A DNA stretch of 5,098 bases, taken from positions 1 through 5,098 of the forward strand of contig CALUVK010000124.1 in the NCBI GenBank assembly GCA_944324205.1. Reading direction: 5' to 3'. The translations under genes and the position numbers were made by a program. Under the pieces are notes generated by a model, which was given only the letters and a program-made list of their open reading frames with translations, ran no database searches and was not told the DNA's origin. Numbering within the stretch: the first letter of the stretch is position 1; each line of letters opens with the position of its first letter. Shown here one piece after another: positions 1 through 5,098 of the stretch. The stretch is from Candidatus Gastranaerophilales bacterium. GTDB taxonomy: Bacteria > Cyanobacteriota > Vampirovibrionia > Gastranaerophilales > Gastranaerophilaceae.

Positions 1-947
1 TGGAATTGAGTCATTGTAATGTTTGAAGAGGGTTCAAGTTTTACAAATTGATGAATTTTATATGACAATTCCTCAAAATCGTTCAGCTTTACATCAACAC
101 TGGCAGCATTTGCAAGAGCCAGTATATGCAAAAACGAATTTGTAGAGCCGCCCATAGCTAAATCCGCAATTATAGCGTTTCTTAAGCTGTCTCTTGTAAT
201 TATATCAAGCGGTTTAATATCTTTCTTTACCCTGTCAACTATCTCCATTCCGCTTTCAAAAGCGATTCTTCTTTTTTCGGAAGATACGGCAGATGCTGTA
301 GCGCAATAAGGAAGGCTCATTCCTAAAACTTCCGTCAGACAGGCCATTGTATTTGCGGTATATAATCCCTGACAGGCACCGGCAGACGGGCAGGAAGCTT
401 CTTCCAGCTCTTCAAGACGCTCTTTTGTAATCTCGCCGTTTCTGTATCTGCCGATTGCTTCAAAAGCTCCTTTTATCATAGTGAGTTTTTCGCATCTGCT
501 TTCTCCGTCGAGCATAGGCCCTGCTGTTACAATAATTGCGGGAATATTAATCCTTGCAGCGGCAATAAGCATGCCTGGAGTAATTTTATCGCAGTTTGAC
601 AGGAGCACAAGTCCGTCAAGCTGGTGAGCGTTAGCTACAGTTTCAACGCAGTCGGCTATTAAGTCCCTTGAAGGAAGTGAATACTGCATTCCCGAATGTC
701 CCATTGAAATTCCGTCACACACGGCAGGAACTCCGAATATAAATGCCTGTCCGCCTGCTGTATGAATACCCTTTTCAATCTGGCGCTCTAAATCACGCAT
801 TCCTGTATGCCCCGGAACTAGATCAGAAAACGAACTTGCTATCCCGATAAACGGGCTTTCCATATTCTTTTTAGAAACTCCGGAAGCCATCAAAAGACTT
901 CTATGCGGAGTCCTTGCTATTCCTTTTTTTATATTATCACTGCGCAT
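1..947 (-). CDS. ilvD: Dihydroxy-acid dehydratase, N-terminal part (gene continues past left edge)
   Basis: IlvD is the Fe-S enzyme that dehydrates 2,3-dihydroxy-3-methylvalerate and 2,3-dihydroxyisovalerate to the 2-keto acids in isoleucine and valine synthesis (cytoplasm). I translated 315 codons of a family that is usually about 550 residues long. Visible family motifs are VPGH (44-47), VCDGISMGHSGM (76-87), YSLPSR (89-94), NCDKITPGM (118-126), a Cys-rich stretch with C186 and C192 followed by YTANTMACLTE (196-206), and MGGSTN (265-270). The pattern resembles methanogen and cyanobacterial enzymes more than E. coli IlvD. VPGH replaces the TPCN found in plant/mycobacterial [2Fe-2S] enzymes, which suggests an oxygen-labile [4Fe-4S] type; that is inference. 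The start MRSDNIKKG is chosen because AAGAGG lies 7 nt upstream. The last visible stretch (about 286-315) matches the family less well. The paralogue Edd (phosphogluconate dehydratase) is less likely from these motifs. Confidence 0.95.
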   Translation of the reverse strand, partial: MRSDNIKKGIARTPHRSLLMASGVSKKNMESPFIGIASSFSDLVPGHTGMRDLERQIEKGIHTAGGQAFIFGVPAVCDGISMGHSGMQYSLPSRDLIADCVETVANAHQLDGLVLLSNCDKITPGMLIAAARINIPAIIVTAGPMLDGESRCEKLTMIKGAFEAIGRYRNGEITKERLEELEEASCPSAGACQGLYTANTMACLTEVLGMSLPYCATASAVSSEKRRIAFESGMEIVDRVKKDIKPLDIITRDSLRNAIIADLAMGGSTNSFLHILALANAASVDVKLNDFEELSYKIHQFVKLEPSSNITMTQF

Positions 948-954
948 AATAAAA

Positions 955-960
955 CCTCTT
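955..960 (-). promoter_or_regulatory. Ribosome-binding site of ilvD
   Basis: On the minus strand the sequence reads AAGAGG, then 7 nt, then ATG at 947. This supports the chosen ilvD start and shows that ilvD is translated independently of the gene upstream. Confidence 0.7.
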
Positions 961-970
961 TTACAAAAGA

Positions 971-999
971 ATTTTAGCACGAAAACAAGTATATGTAAC
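971..999 (-). promoter_or_regulatory. Putative sigma-70 promoter of ilvD
   Basis: In the gap between the radical SAM stop and the ilvD start, the minus strand has GTTACA (999-994, 4 of 6 matches to the -35 consensus), a 17-bp spacer, and TAAAAT (976-971) preceded by TGC, which makes an extended -10. Transcription would start near 964, giving a leader of about 17 nt that contains the AAGAGG site. There is no room for a T-box or a leader-peptide attenuator. Such AT-rich matches arise by chance, so this is a candidate only. Confidence 0.4.
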
Positions 1000-1011
1000 T
1001 TATAATAGTCG

Positions 1012-1929
1012 TTAGGGTTGTTGGAATTTCATACCCTGCTTTGAATTTCGTCTTTCAAATTCTCTGTCAATTTTATTAAGACAATCCAGTTTTTTCCCTA
1101 TCCATCTCGGCGCAACAAGTTCTGTCCTTAATCCGTTTCCTGCAAGGCGGTGGATTGTGGTTTTTTGAGGTAAATATTCAAGAAAATCACAAACAGTACT
1201 TACATATTCATCCTCTGTCATGAATTCTATCTCGCCGGCTCTGTACATATCTGCAAGCTTTGTACCTTCAAGCGCACATAGCATATGTATTTTTACCCCT
1301 TCAGGCTCAAGTTTAGCTATTGTTTTAGCGGTTTCCAGCATCTCATCATATGTTTCAAAGAGATTTAATATTACATGGAGACAGATGTTTATTCCCCTGT
1401 TTTTAGTTCTTTCATAAGCTTCCAAAAAACATTTGTAATCATGCCCGCGGTTAATCTTGAGTAAAGTTTTATCATGAACTGATTGCAATCCGTATTCAAT
1501 CCAGGTGTAATAATCCGGAGCAAAAGAAGAGATAAGTTTTAATTTGTCTTCATCAATACAATCAGGCCTTGTACCTATTGAAATCCCGACTATGTCAGGA
1601 TGGTGTAAAGCAGCAGTGTAAATCTTTTCTAATTCATTTACCGGTTTATATGTATTAGAAAAAGCTTGAAAATAAGACATAAATTTTTCAGCCTTGAACC
1701 TTTGTTTTAAAGTTTCTGCTCCGACTCTCACCTGTTCTTCAATACTCAACCTATTAGAATGCGCCTGCGAAAAACTTCCGCCGTCATCACAGAATATGCA
1801 TCCGCAATTTGAAATTGTTCCGTCGCGGTTAGGACAGGAAAAACCGGCATCGATGGTTATTTTATAAACCTTTGCTCCGAATTTATCTTTCAAATATCTG
1901 CTAAATTGATTATATCTTTTTTCTTCCAT
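1012..1929 (-). CDS. YhcC/TIGR01212-family radical SAM protein
   Basis: The 305-residue product has the length and layout of the E. coli YhcC/TIGR01212 family of radical SAM proteins, whose substrate is not known to me. The cluster cysteines are C32, C44 and C47 in GFSCPNRDGTI followed by GCIFC. Further family blocks are YFQAFSNTY (86-94), GISIGTRPDC (115-124), EYGLQSVHDKTL (145-156), NRGHDY (160-165), GVKIHML (211-217) and a C-terminal HRLAGNG...LVAPRW (260-276). C42 is an extra cysteine where E. coli YhcC has glycine. The usual GLPGE segment is altered to NLFET (189-193), an unusual feature. The start is fixed by the ATG directly after the mgtE stop codon (TAGATG). No good ribosome-binding site precedes it, so translation is probably coupled to mgtE. 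The 64-bp gap after the stop holds a likely ilvD promoter and no terminator. Confidence 0.9.
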   Translation of the reverse strand: MEEKRYNQFSRYLKDKFGAKVYKITIDAGFSCPNRDGTISNCGCIFCDDGGSFSQAHSNRLSIEEQVRVGAETLKQRFKAEKFMSYFQAFSNTYKPVNELEKIYTAALHHPDIVGISIGTRPDCIDEDKLKLISSFAPDYYTWIEYGLQSVHDKTLLKINRGHDYKCFLEAYERTKNRGINICLHVILNLFETYDEMLETAKTIAKLEPEGVKIHMLCALEGTKLADMYRAGEIEFMTEDEYVSTVCDFLEYLPQKTTIHRLAGNGLRTELVAPRWIGKKLDCLNKIDREFERRNSKQGMKFQQP

Positions 1930-3297
1930 CTATAAACTTATTAAATACCATGTAACAAGCGTTAAATAAACAGCCAAGCCTATAACGTCAATTGTCGTAG
2001 CAATTACAGGGCCTGAAGCTACCGCCGGATCAATCTTCATTTTCTTTAAAATTAAAGGAGTACAAGTTCCAATCATAGTTGCAATAGTCATATTAAGAGA
2101 CATCGCAACCCCGACAATAAGCCCTAATTCAAGATTATGCTGCCATCCCCAGGTTACAAATGTTACAAGCATCCCGAAAATCACCCCGATACTTAAGCCT
2201 GTTACCGTTTCTCTCATAATATGGTGCCATCCGGAGTTTAATGAAATCTGTCCGGTAGACATACCGCGAACCATAAGCGTAATACTCTGAGTTCCGATAT
2301 TTCCGCCCAACCCTGCTAAAAGAGGCATGAAAGCGGCAATAACCGGAAGCGCGGTAAAAGTATGGTCAAATTTGTTTGTAACAGTAACCGCAAGGAATTC
2401 GCCGATAAGCGTAATAAAAAGCCAGGGAATTCTTGCCTTAATTGAGTGTGCAAGACTTCCTGTAAGCAAATCATCATCCTCATCACCCAAATCCGTAACA
2501 ATACCTGATGATGTCAAAATTTCATCTGTTGTTTCTTCTTCAACAATATCCTGAACATCATCCCAGGTTACAATCCCCTTAAGATGATTATACAAATCTA
2601 CTACCGGTAAAGCATTAAATTGATATTTCATAAAAATATCCGCTATATGCCCCTGATAATCATCAACATGAACCTTTACAATATCCTTTGACATAATATC
2701 GGAAATATTTAAATCCATCGGAGCTGTAATCAAATTTCTTAAAGAAGCAACCCCGACAAGATGATTGTTTTTATCAACCACGTAAACGTAATAAAGCTCC
2801 ATGTTTTCCTTTTCAGCTTTAATCCTGATTGTTTCCAGCGCTTCTTTAACAGTCATATTATCATACACGGTTAAAACAAGCGGAGTCATAATACCGCCTG
2901 CCGTATCCTCGTTGTATGTCAAAAGTTCTCTAATTTCAGAAGAAAATTTCTGCGGAAGCTGGTCTAAATAAGCCTGCGACTCATCCTCTTCCATATCACC
3001 TAAAACGTCAGCAGCTTCGTCATGCGGAAGTTTTGAGATTAATCTTGAAGCAAGCTCCGTATCAATATCGCCTAATATTTCAACCTGCAGCTGCGGCGGC
3101 AGATATTCTATCATATCAGCAGCTTTTTCTTCATCTATAAGCGTAATACACTTAAGCCTCTCCTCAGGCTTAAGCTGCTGGAAAATATCAGCTAAATCTG
3201 CCGAGTGATAGCTGTTTAACTCATCCCGAAGCTGCGGCTCAGCATCTGAGTCGATTAATTCCTGTATTCTATCTATTGTATTTTCTAAATTAGTCAT
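1930..3297 (-). CDS. mgtE: Magnesium transporter MgtE
   Basis: This is a Mg2+-selective channel of the inner membrane, gated by intracellular Mg2+ through its cytosolic domain. At 455 residues it matches the family size (about 450). Order of parts: helical MgtE_N superhelix (about 20-130), two CBS domains (about 132-195 and 196-257) beginning at DTAGGIMT (131-138), an acidic linker/plug helix (about 246-276, with VEEETTDE and GDEDDD), then five predicted membrane helices from about 290 to the end. GGNIGTQS (331-338) is the family membrane signature. D437 in the last helix matches the pore Asp432 of the Thermus protein, and D423, 14 residues earlier, matches its Asp418. The gene is therefore predicted intact and functional. 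The upstream side of the start (AATAACC) shows no clear ribosome-binding site. Upstream lies a 102-bp gap with a large palindrome; no Mg2+ riboswitch of M-box size fits there. Confidence 0.95.
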   Translation of the reverse strand: MTNLENTIDRIQELIDSDAEPQLRDELNSYHSADLADIFQQLKPEERLKCITLIDEEKAADMIEYLPPQLQVEILGDIDTELASRLISKLPHDEAADVLGDMEEDESQAYLDQLPQKFSSEIRELLTYNEDTAGGIMTPLVLTVYDNMTVKEALETIRIKAEKENMELYYVYVVDKNNHLVGVASLRNLITAPMDLNISDIMSKDIVKVHVDDYQGHIADIFMKYQFNALPVVDLYNHLKGIVTWDDVQDIVEEETTDEILTSSGIVTDLGDEDDDLLTGSLAHSIKARIPWLFITLIGEFLAVTVTNKFDHTFTALPVIAAFMPLLAGLGGNIGTQSITLMVRGMSTGQISLNSGWHHIMRETVTGLSIGVIFGMLVTFVTWGWQHNLELGLIVGVAMSLNMTIATMIGTCTPLILKKMKIDPAVASGPVIATTIDVIGLAVYLTLVTWYLISL

Positions 3298-3305
3298 GGT
3301 TATTT

Positions 3306-3380
3306 GGTTTAGGAGTTTAGTGGTTTAGGAGTTCAGAAGAAGTTATAGTATTTTCTTATAAACTCCTAAACTTCTAAACC
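3306..3380. repeat. Palindromic element built of GGTTTAGGAGTT-type units
   Basis: Two tandem 16-bp units lie on the plus strand, GGTTTAGGAGTTTAGT (3306-3321) and GGTTTAGGAGTTCAGA (3322-3337), identical at 14 of 16 positions. An opposing arm at 3361-3380 reads AACTCCTAAACTTCTAAACC. Positions 3324-3333 pair perfectly with 3361-3370. Positions 3306-3315 pair with 3371-3380 with one G-T wobble. An 8-nt bulge separates the two helices, and an inner AAGAA/TTCTT helix closes an 11-nt loop. The element occupies most of the yajQ-mgtE gap. It has no T-run next to the stem on either strand, so it is not a standard terminator. It could be a dispersed REP-like or miniature palindromic repeat, or an mRNA-stabilising hairpin. 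Confidence 0.75.
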
Positions 3381-3399
3381 TATAAACTTTATTCTATTT

Positions 3400-3900
3400 T
3401 TATCTATAGTTAGTGAATTGCAGCGGATAATCATACTTATCCTCATTTTTTCTCAAAATTTGTATAACTTCTTGCAAATCGTCTTTGCTTTTTCCGGTAA
3501 CTCTTACCTGTTCGCCTTGAATTGAAGCCTGAACTTTTAATTTAGTATCTTTAATATCTGCAACAATTTTTTTAGCAAGTTCTTGAGTCAATCCCTTTCT
3601 AAGATTAAAAACCTGTCTTACATTCCCGCCTAATGCATTTTCCACAGTCTGCGGGTCTAAAATCTTTATACTCAAACCTCTTTTAACAAGCTTAGATTGT
3701 AGAATGTCATAAATATTTCTAAGCTTCATCTCATCGTTTGTTGTAATTGTAATAGCTTTGTCAGCTTCCAAATCAATTGTAGAATTGGAATTCTTCAAAT
3801 CAAAACGTGAGGTTAAATCCCGCTTAACCTGATCAACCGCATTCACAAGCTCCTGCTTATCAAACTCGGATACAACATCAAAACTGCAATCTTTAGCCAT
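3400..3900 (-). CDS. yajQ: YajQ-family nucleotide-binding protein (DUF520)
   Basis: At 166 residues the product has the length of the YajQ/DUF520 family (about 163). The N-terminus CSFDVVSEFDKQELVNAVDQ is the family signature, followed by SRFDLKNSNSTIDLE (36-50), a middle segment with KILDPQTVENALGGNVRQ, and a C-terminal half with VQASIQGEQVRVTGKSKDDLQ and a terminal DYPLQFTNYR, close to the usual YPLQF/NFR ending. Members are small cytoplasmic two-domain proteins that bind nucleic acid or nucleotides; some Xanthomonas and Pseudomonas homologues bind cyclic di-GMP and affect transcription. Whether this one does cannot be seen. The start is supported by AGGAG 6 nt upstream. It begins a leftward run with mgtE after a 102-bp gap and is divergent from the secreted protein gene. 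Confidence 0.93.
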   Translation of the reverse strand: MAKDCSFDVVSEFDKQELVNAVDQVKRDLTSRFDLKNSNSTIDLEADKAITITTNDEMKLRNIYDILQSKLVKRGLSIKILDPQTVENALGGNVRQVFNLRKGLTQELAKKIVADIKDTKLKVQASIQGEQVRVTGKSKDDLQEVIQILRKNEDKYDYPLQFTNYR

Positions 3901-3906
3901 AATGAA

Positions 3907-3911
3907 CTCCT
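3907..3911 (-). promoter_or_regulatory. Ribosome-binding site of yajQ
   Basis: The minus strand reads AGGAG, then 6 nt, then ATG at 3900, which fixes the yajQ start. The 11-nt context TTAGGAGTTCA (3913-3903) is repeated exactly on the opposite strand inside the palindromic element (3325-3335), so the two are complementary within a yajQ-mgtE transcript. Confidence 0.8.
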
Positions 3912-3933
3912 AATGTTAAAATATTTCATATTA

Positions 3934-3962
3934 ATAATAACATGAATAATTTAGATTATTAA
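3934..3962 (-). promoter_or_regulatory. Putative promoter of yajQ
   Basis: On the minus strand TTAATA (3962-3957) is separated by 17 bp from TATTAT (3939-3934), which is preceded by TGT as an extended -10. Transcription would start near 3927 and give a leader of about 27 nt carrying the AGGAG site. A second candidate is TATAAA (4011-4006) preceded by TGG, with a poor -35. The whole divergent gap (3901-4070) is very AT-rich, so neither choice is firm. Confidence 0.3.
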
Positions 3963-4055
3963 AAAAATCTTAGTAATTTTAAAGTTGAATTAATTAACAA
4001 TTAAATTTATACCAATCCGGATGTACCTAAGCAGGGTTTTAGAATATTTAGAATT

Positions 4056-4064
4056 TGTTATAAT
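4056..4064 (+). promoter_or_regulatory. Extended -10 promoter of the secreted repeat protein gene
   Basis: The plus strand has TGTTATAAT, a perfect TGN-TATAAT extended -10 element. No good -35 is present at the right distance (4036-4041 is GTTTTA), which is common for extended -10 promoters. The expected start of transcription, about 7 nt past the -10, falls at or within a base or two of the ATG at 4071. Confidence 0.65.
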
Positions 4065-4070
4065 ACAATT

Positions 4071-4511
4071 ATGAAAAAAATTATTATCATTACATTAGTT
4101 TTATTTAATTTTTTATTAGTACCATGCTGCTTTTCAGAATCTATTTACACGTATTCTCCTCAGGGAAATCAAAGAAGCATTATAAAGCGTTCCGCTGGTG
4201 GTTATAATATGTATGATAATCTTGGGAATAGAAAAGGACGTGTAAGAGAATATTCTAATGGTGCGAATGTTCTTTATGATCAAAACGGAGCCAAAACAAA
4301 AGTTTTCAGGAAAACTGCCGGAGGGCATACAAATGTTTTTGATAATTCCGGTAACAAAGTCGGTACAATAAGGTCTCTATCTAATGGGCAAGCGTATTCG
4401 TATGACCAGTACGGCAATAGGACAGGGGCTTTTAGAACTTACCCCGGAGGACGAGGAGTTATGTATGACAACTTCGGAAACAGAAGAGGAACCTTTAAAA
4501 CAAGATATTAA
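4071..4511 (+). CDS. Small secreted basic protein of 21-residue YD-x-x-GN repeats
   Basis: I do not recognise a named gene. The 146-residue product begins with a clear signal peptide: MKK, a hydrophobic core (about 4-17), then a likely signal peptidase I site after CFS (20-22). LVPC is a poor lipobox because of the proline. The mature part is almost entirely tandem repeats with aromatic residues at 28, 48, 69, 90, 111 and 132, each followed in the later copies by D-[NQ]-x-x-G-[NA], then a basic/hydrophobic strand and an AGG, SNG or PGG turn. It resembles RHS/YD repeats or small beta-repeat folds such as the '5-fold beta-flower' type. The mature chain is strongly basic (about 20 Lys/Arg against 7 Asp/Glu) and has no cysteine. 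Its role is unknown; an envelope or surface-bound structural or adhesive protein is a guess. No ribosome-binding site precedes the ATG, so the mRNA may be leaderless. It stands alone between a promoter and a terminator. Confidence 0.85.
   Translation: MKKIIIITLVLFNFLLVPCCFSESIYTYSPQGNQRSIIKRSAGGYNMYDNLGNRKGRVREYSNGANVLYDQNGAKTKVFRKTAGGHTNVFDNSGNKVGTIRSLSNGQAYSYDQYGNRTGAFRTYPGGRGVMYDNFGNRRGTFKTRY
4152..4508 (+). repeat. In-gene tandem repeats, 63-bp period, six units
   Basis: The units encode residues 28-47, 48-68, 69-89, 90-110, 111-131 and 132-146; the first is 20 residues, the next four are exactly 21 and the last is partial. Odd and even copies differ: DQ copies (69-89, 111-131) carry a GG turn, while DN copies (48-68, 90-110) carry SNG. 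This implies a 42-residue super-repeat. At DNA level the copies have diverged, so the array is old and held by protein structure rather than by recent duplication. Confidence 0.8.
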
Positions 4512-4515
4512 TAAA

Positions 4516-4556
4516 AAAATAATGGGCGAGGGGAAAAGCCCCTCGCCCATTATTTT
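4516..4556. terminator. Strong bidirectional intrinsic terminator
   Basis: GGGCGAGGGG (4524-4533) pairs perfectly with CCCCTCGCCC (4539-4548) across an AAAAG loop. The stem extends through flanking ATAAT/ATTAT and A/T runs to 18 base pairs. T-rich tracts follow on both strands, so it can end the rightward secreted-protein transcript (stop codon at 4509-4511) and the leftward gltX transcript (stop at 4567-4565). Confidence 0.93.
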
Positions 4557-4564
4557 ATCTGTAT

Positions 4565-5098
4565 CTATTTTATAGCGGCTTTAGCACGTTTAAGAGAATT
4601 CTCTTTCCCTAATATTGCCAGAGTTACTACCATATCGGCGCCGCAGAGCCGGCCTGTTACAGCAGCTCTTATTGCCCACATTGTGAATTTAGGTTTGTAT
4701 CCTTTTTCTTCTTTAAAATCAGCTCTGAATTTTTCGAGTTTTTCATGTAGATTTTCTTCTGTCCATTCCCAATTTTCGGCTTGTTCAACAAAAGTTTTTA
4801 ATACATCTTGAGACAAATCTGTTTGAAGATTTTCAGCAGCCTTTTCATCAATCTCAACTTTATCTCCGCCAAAGAAGTATGAAACAGCGTCTGTAATATC
4901 TGATAATAAAGTTAAGGGTTCATATGTAATATCTATCATGCGATTATATTGTTCTTCCGTAAGCTCGCTCAAATCGTATTTTGTAAGATATTTTTTGAGT
5001 TTTTGTCTTAATTCTTCTTTCGGAAGCATTTTGATATAGTGGCTGTTCATCCATTTAAGTTTGTCATACTCAAAAATAGAGTTAGAAGATGAAATCTC
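4565..5098 (-). CDS. gltX: Glutamyl-tRNA synthetase, C-terminal part (gene continues past right edge)
   Basis: The frame stays open to the right edge, giving 177 residues before a TAG stop. The ATG at 5050 is internal: the upstream codons read EYDKLKW and continue into MNSHYIKMLP, the family motif in which a Trp-Met-Asn leads into the stem-contact and anticodon-binding helical domain. The rest is that all-helical C-terminal domain, ending in the typical AIRAAVTGRLCGADM and LAILGKENSLKRAKAAI, which correspond to the usual R-x-A-x-T-G and L-G-x-E-x-x-x-x-R patterns of bacterial GluRS. The enzyme charges tRNA-Glu with glutamate in the cytoplasm and also feeds tetrapyrrole synthesis in many bacteria. 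The catalytic HIGH and KMSKS-type motifs lie outside the window, so discrimination between tRNA-Glu and tRNA-Gln cannot be judged. It converges on the secreted-protein gene, sharing a terminator. Confidence 0.92.
   Translation of the reverse strand, partial: EISSSNSIFEYDKLKWMNSHYIKMLPKEELRQKLKKYLTKYDLSELTEEQYNRMIDITYEPLTLLSDITDAVSYFFGGDKVEIDEKAAENLQTDLSQDVLKTFVEQAENWEWTEENLHEKLEKFRADFKEEKGYKPKFTMWAIRAAVTGRLCGADMVVTLAILGKENSLKRAKAAIK

Noticed and set aside
1220..1417. Plus-strand reading frame opposite the radical SAM gene
   Set aside because: It is antisense to a conserved enzyme; the hydrophobic look comes from the complementary codons, and there is no start signal.
2316..2554. Reading frames on both strands inside mgtE (61 and 75 codons)
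   Set aside because: Both lie wholly inside a well-conserved MgtE coding sequence and encode nothing recognisable.
3341..3371. Separate mgtE promoter inside the palindromic gap (minus-strand TATAAC near 3347)
   Set aside because: The -35 at 17 bp (TTTAGG) is poor and the bases belong to the repeat element; not strong enough to annotate.
3298..3399. M-box or other Mg2+ riboswitch upstream of mgtE
   Set aside because: The gap is only 102 bp, is mostly the palindrome, and lacks the length and structure of the M-box.
4086..4133. Lipoprotein signal (LVPCC) in the secreted repeat protein
   Set aside because: Proline at the position before cysteine does not fit the lipobox; a signal peptidase I site just after is more likely.
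4134..4328. Minus-strand reading frame opposite the secreted repeat gene
   Set aside because: The plus-strand product has a signal peptide and regular repeats, while this one has no supported start or motif.
4384..4575. Plus-strand reading frame of 63 codons overlapping the end of the secreted protein gene
   Set aside because: It runs through the repeat gene and straight through the terminator hairpin, has no ribosome-binding site, and gives a low-complexity product; it is a shadow frame.
5048..5050. ATG at 5050 as the start of a separate 161-residue protein
   Set aside because: The frame is open upstream to the window edge, and the upstream codons match the glutamyl-tRNA synthetase motif leading into this Met.

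Overview
The window is AT-rich bacterial chromosome with tightly packed, mostly housekeeping genes. Five genes are on the minus strand and one small gene is on the plus strand. Nothing in it looks like phage, transposon, plasmid or CRISPR. The taxon cannot be fixed from sequence alone. AT-rich codon use, a methanogen/cyanobacterium-like dihydroxy-acid dehydratase, a YajQ protein and a YhcC-type radical SAM protein would fit a gut-type anaerobe (for example a Clostridia-like or non-photosynthetic Cyanobacteriota lineage). This is a low-confidence inference.

Layout from left to right: (1) 1-947 minus, the N-terminal 315 codons of ilvD, running off the left edge, with its own ribosome-binding site and a plausible promoter in the 64-bp gap to its right. 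(2) 1012-1929 minus, a YhcC/TIGR01212-type radical SAM protein. (3) 1930-3297 minus, an MgtE magnesium transporter whose stop codon directly abuts the radical SAM start codon. (4) 3298-3399, a gap filled by a palindromic element made of 'GGTTTAGGAGTT'-type units. (5) 3400-3900 minus, a YajQ-family protein. (6) 3901-4070, a divergent promoter region. (7) 4071-4511 plus, a small secreted basic protein made of 21-residue YD-x-x-GN repeats, whose start codon sits where an extended -10 promoter would start transcription. (8) 4516-4556, a strong terminator hairpin that can serve both directions. (9) 4565-5098 minus, the C-terminal part of glutamyl-tRNA synthetase, running off the right edge.

The likely transcription units are yajQ with or without mgtE-radical SAM, all leftward; ilvD, probably with its own promoter; the secreted repeat protein alone, rightward; and gltX, leftward, ending at the shared terminator. 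The genes do not form one obvious pathway. mgtE and the radical SAM gene are probably translationally coupled, but no biochemical link between them is known to me.

The least ordinary parts are the secreted repeat protein, with an exact 21-residue period and an alternating 42-residue super-repeat, its apparently leaderless promoter, and the palindromic element between yajQ and mgtE.
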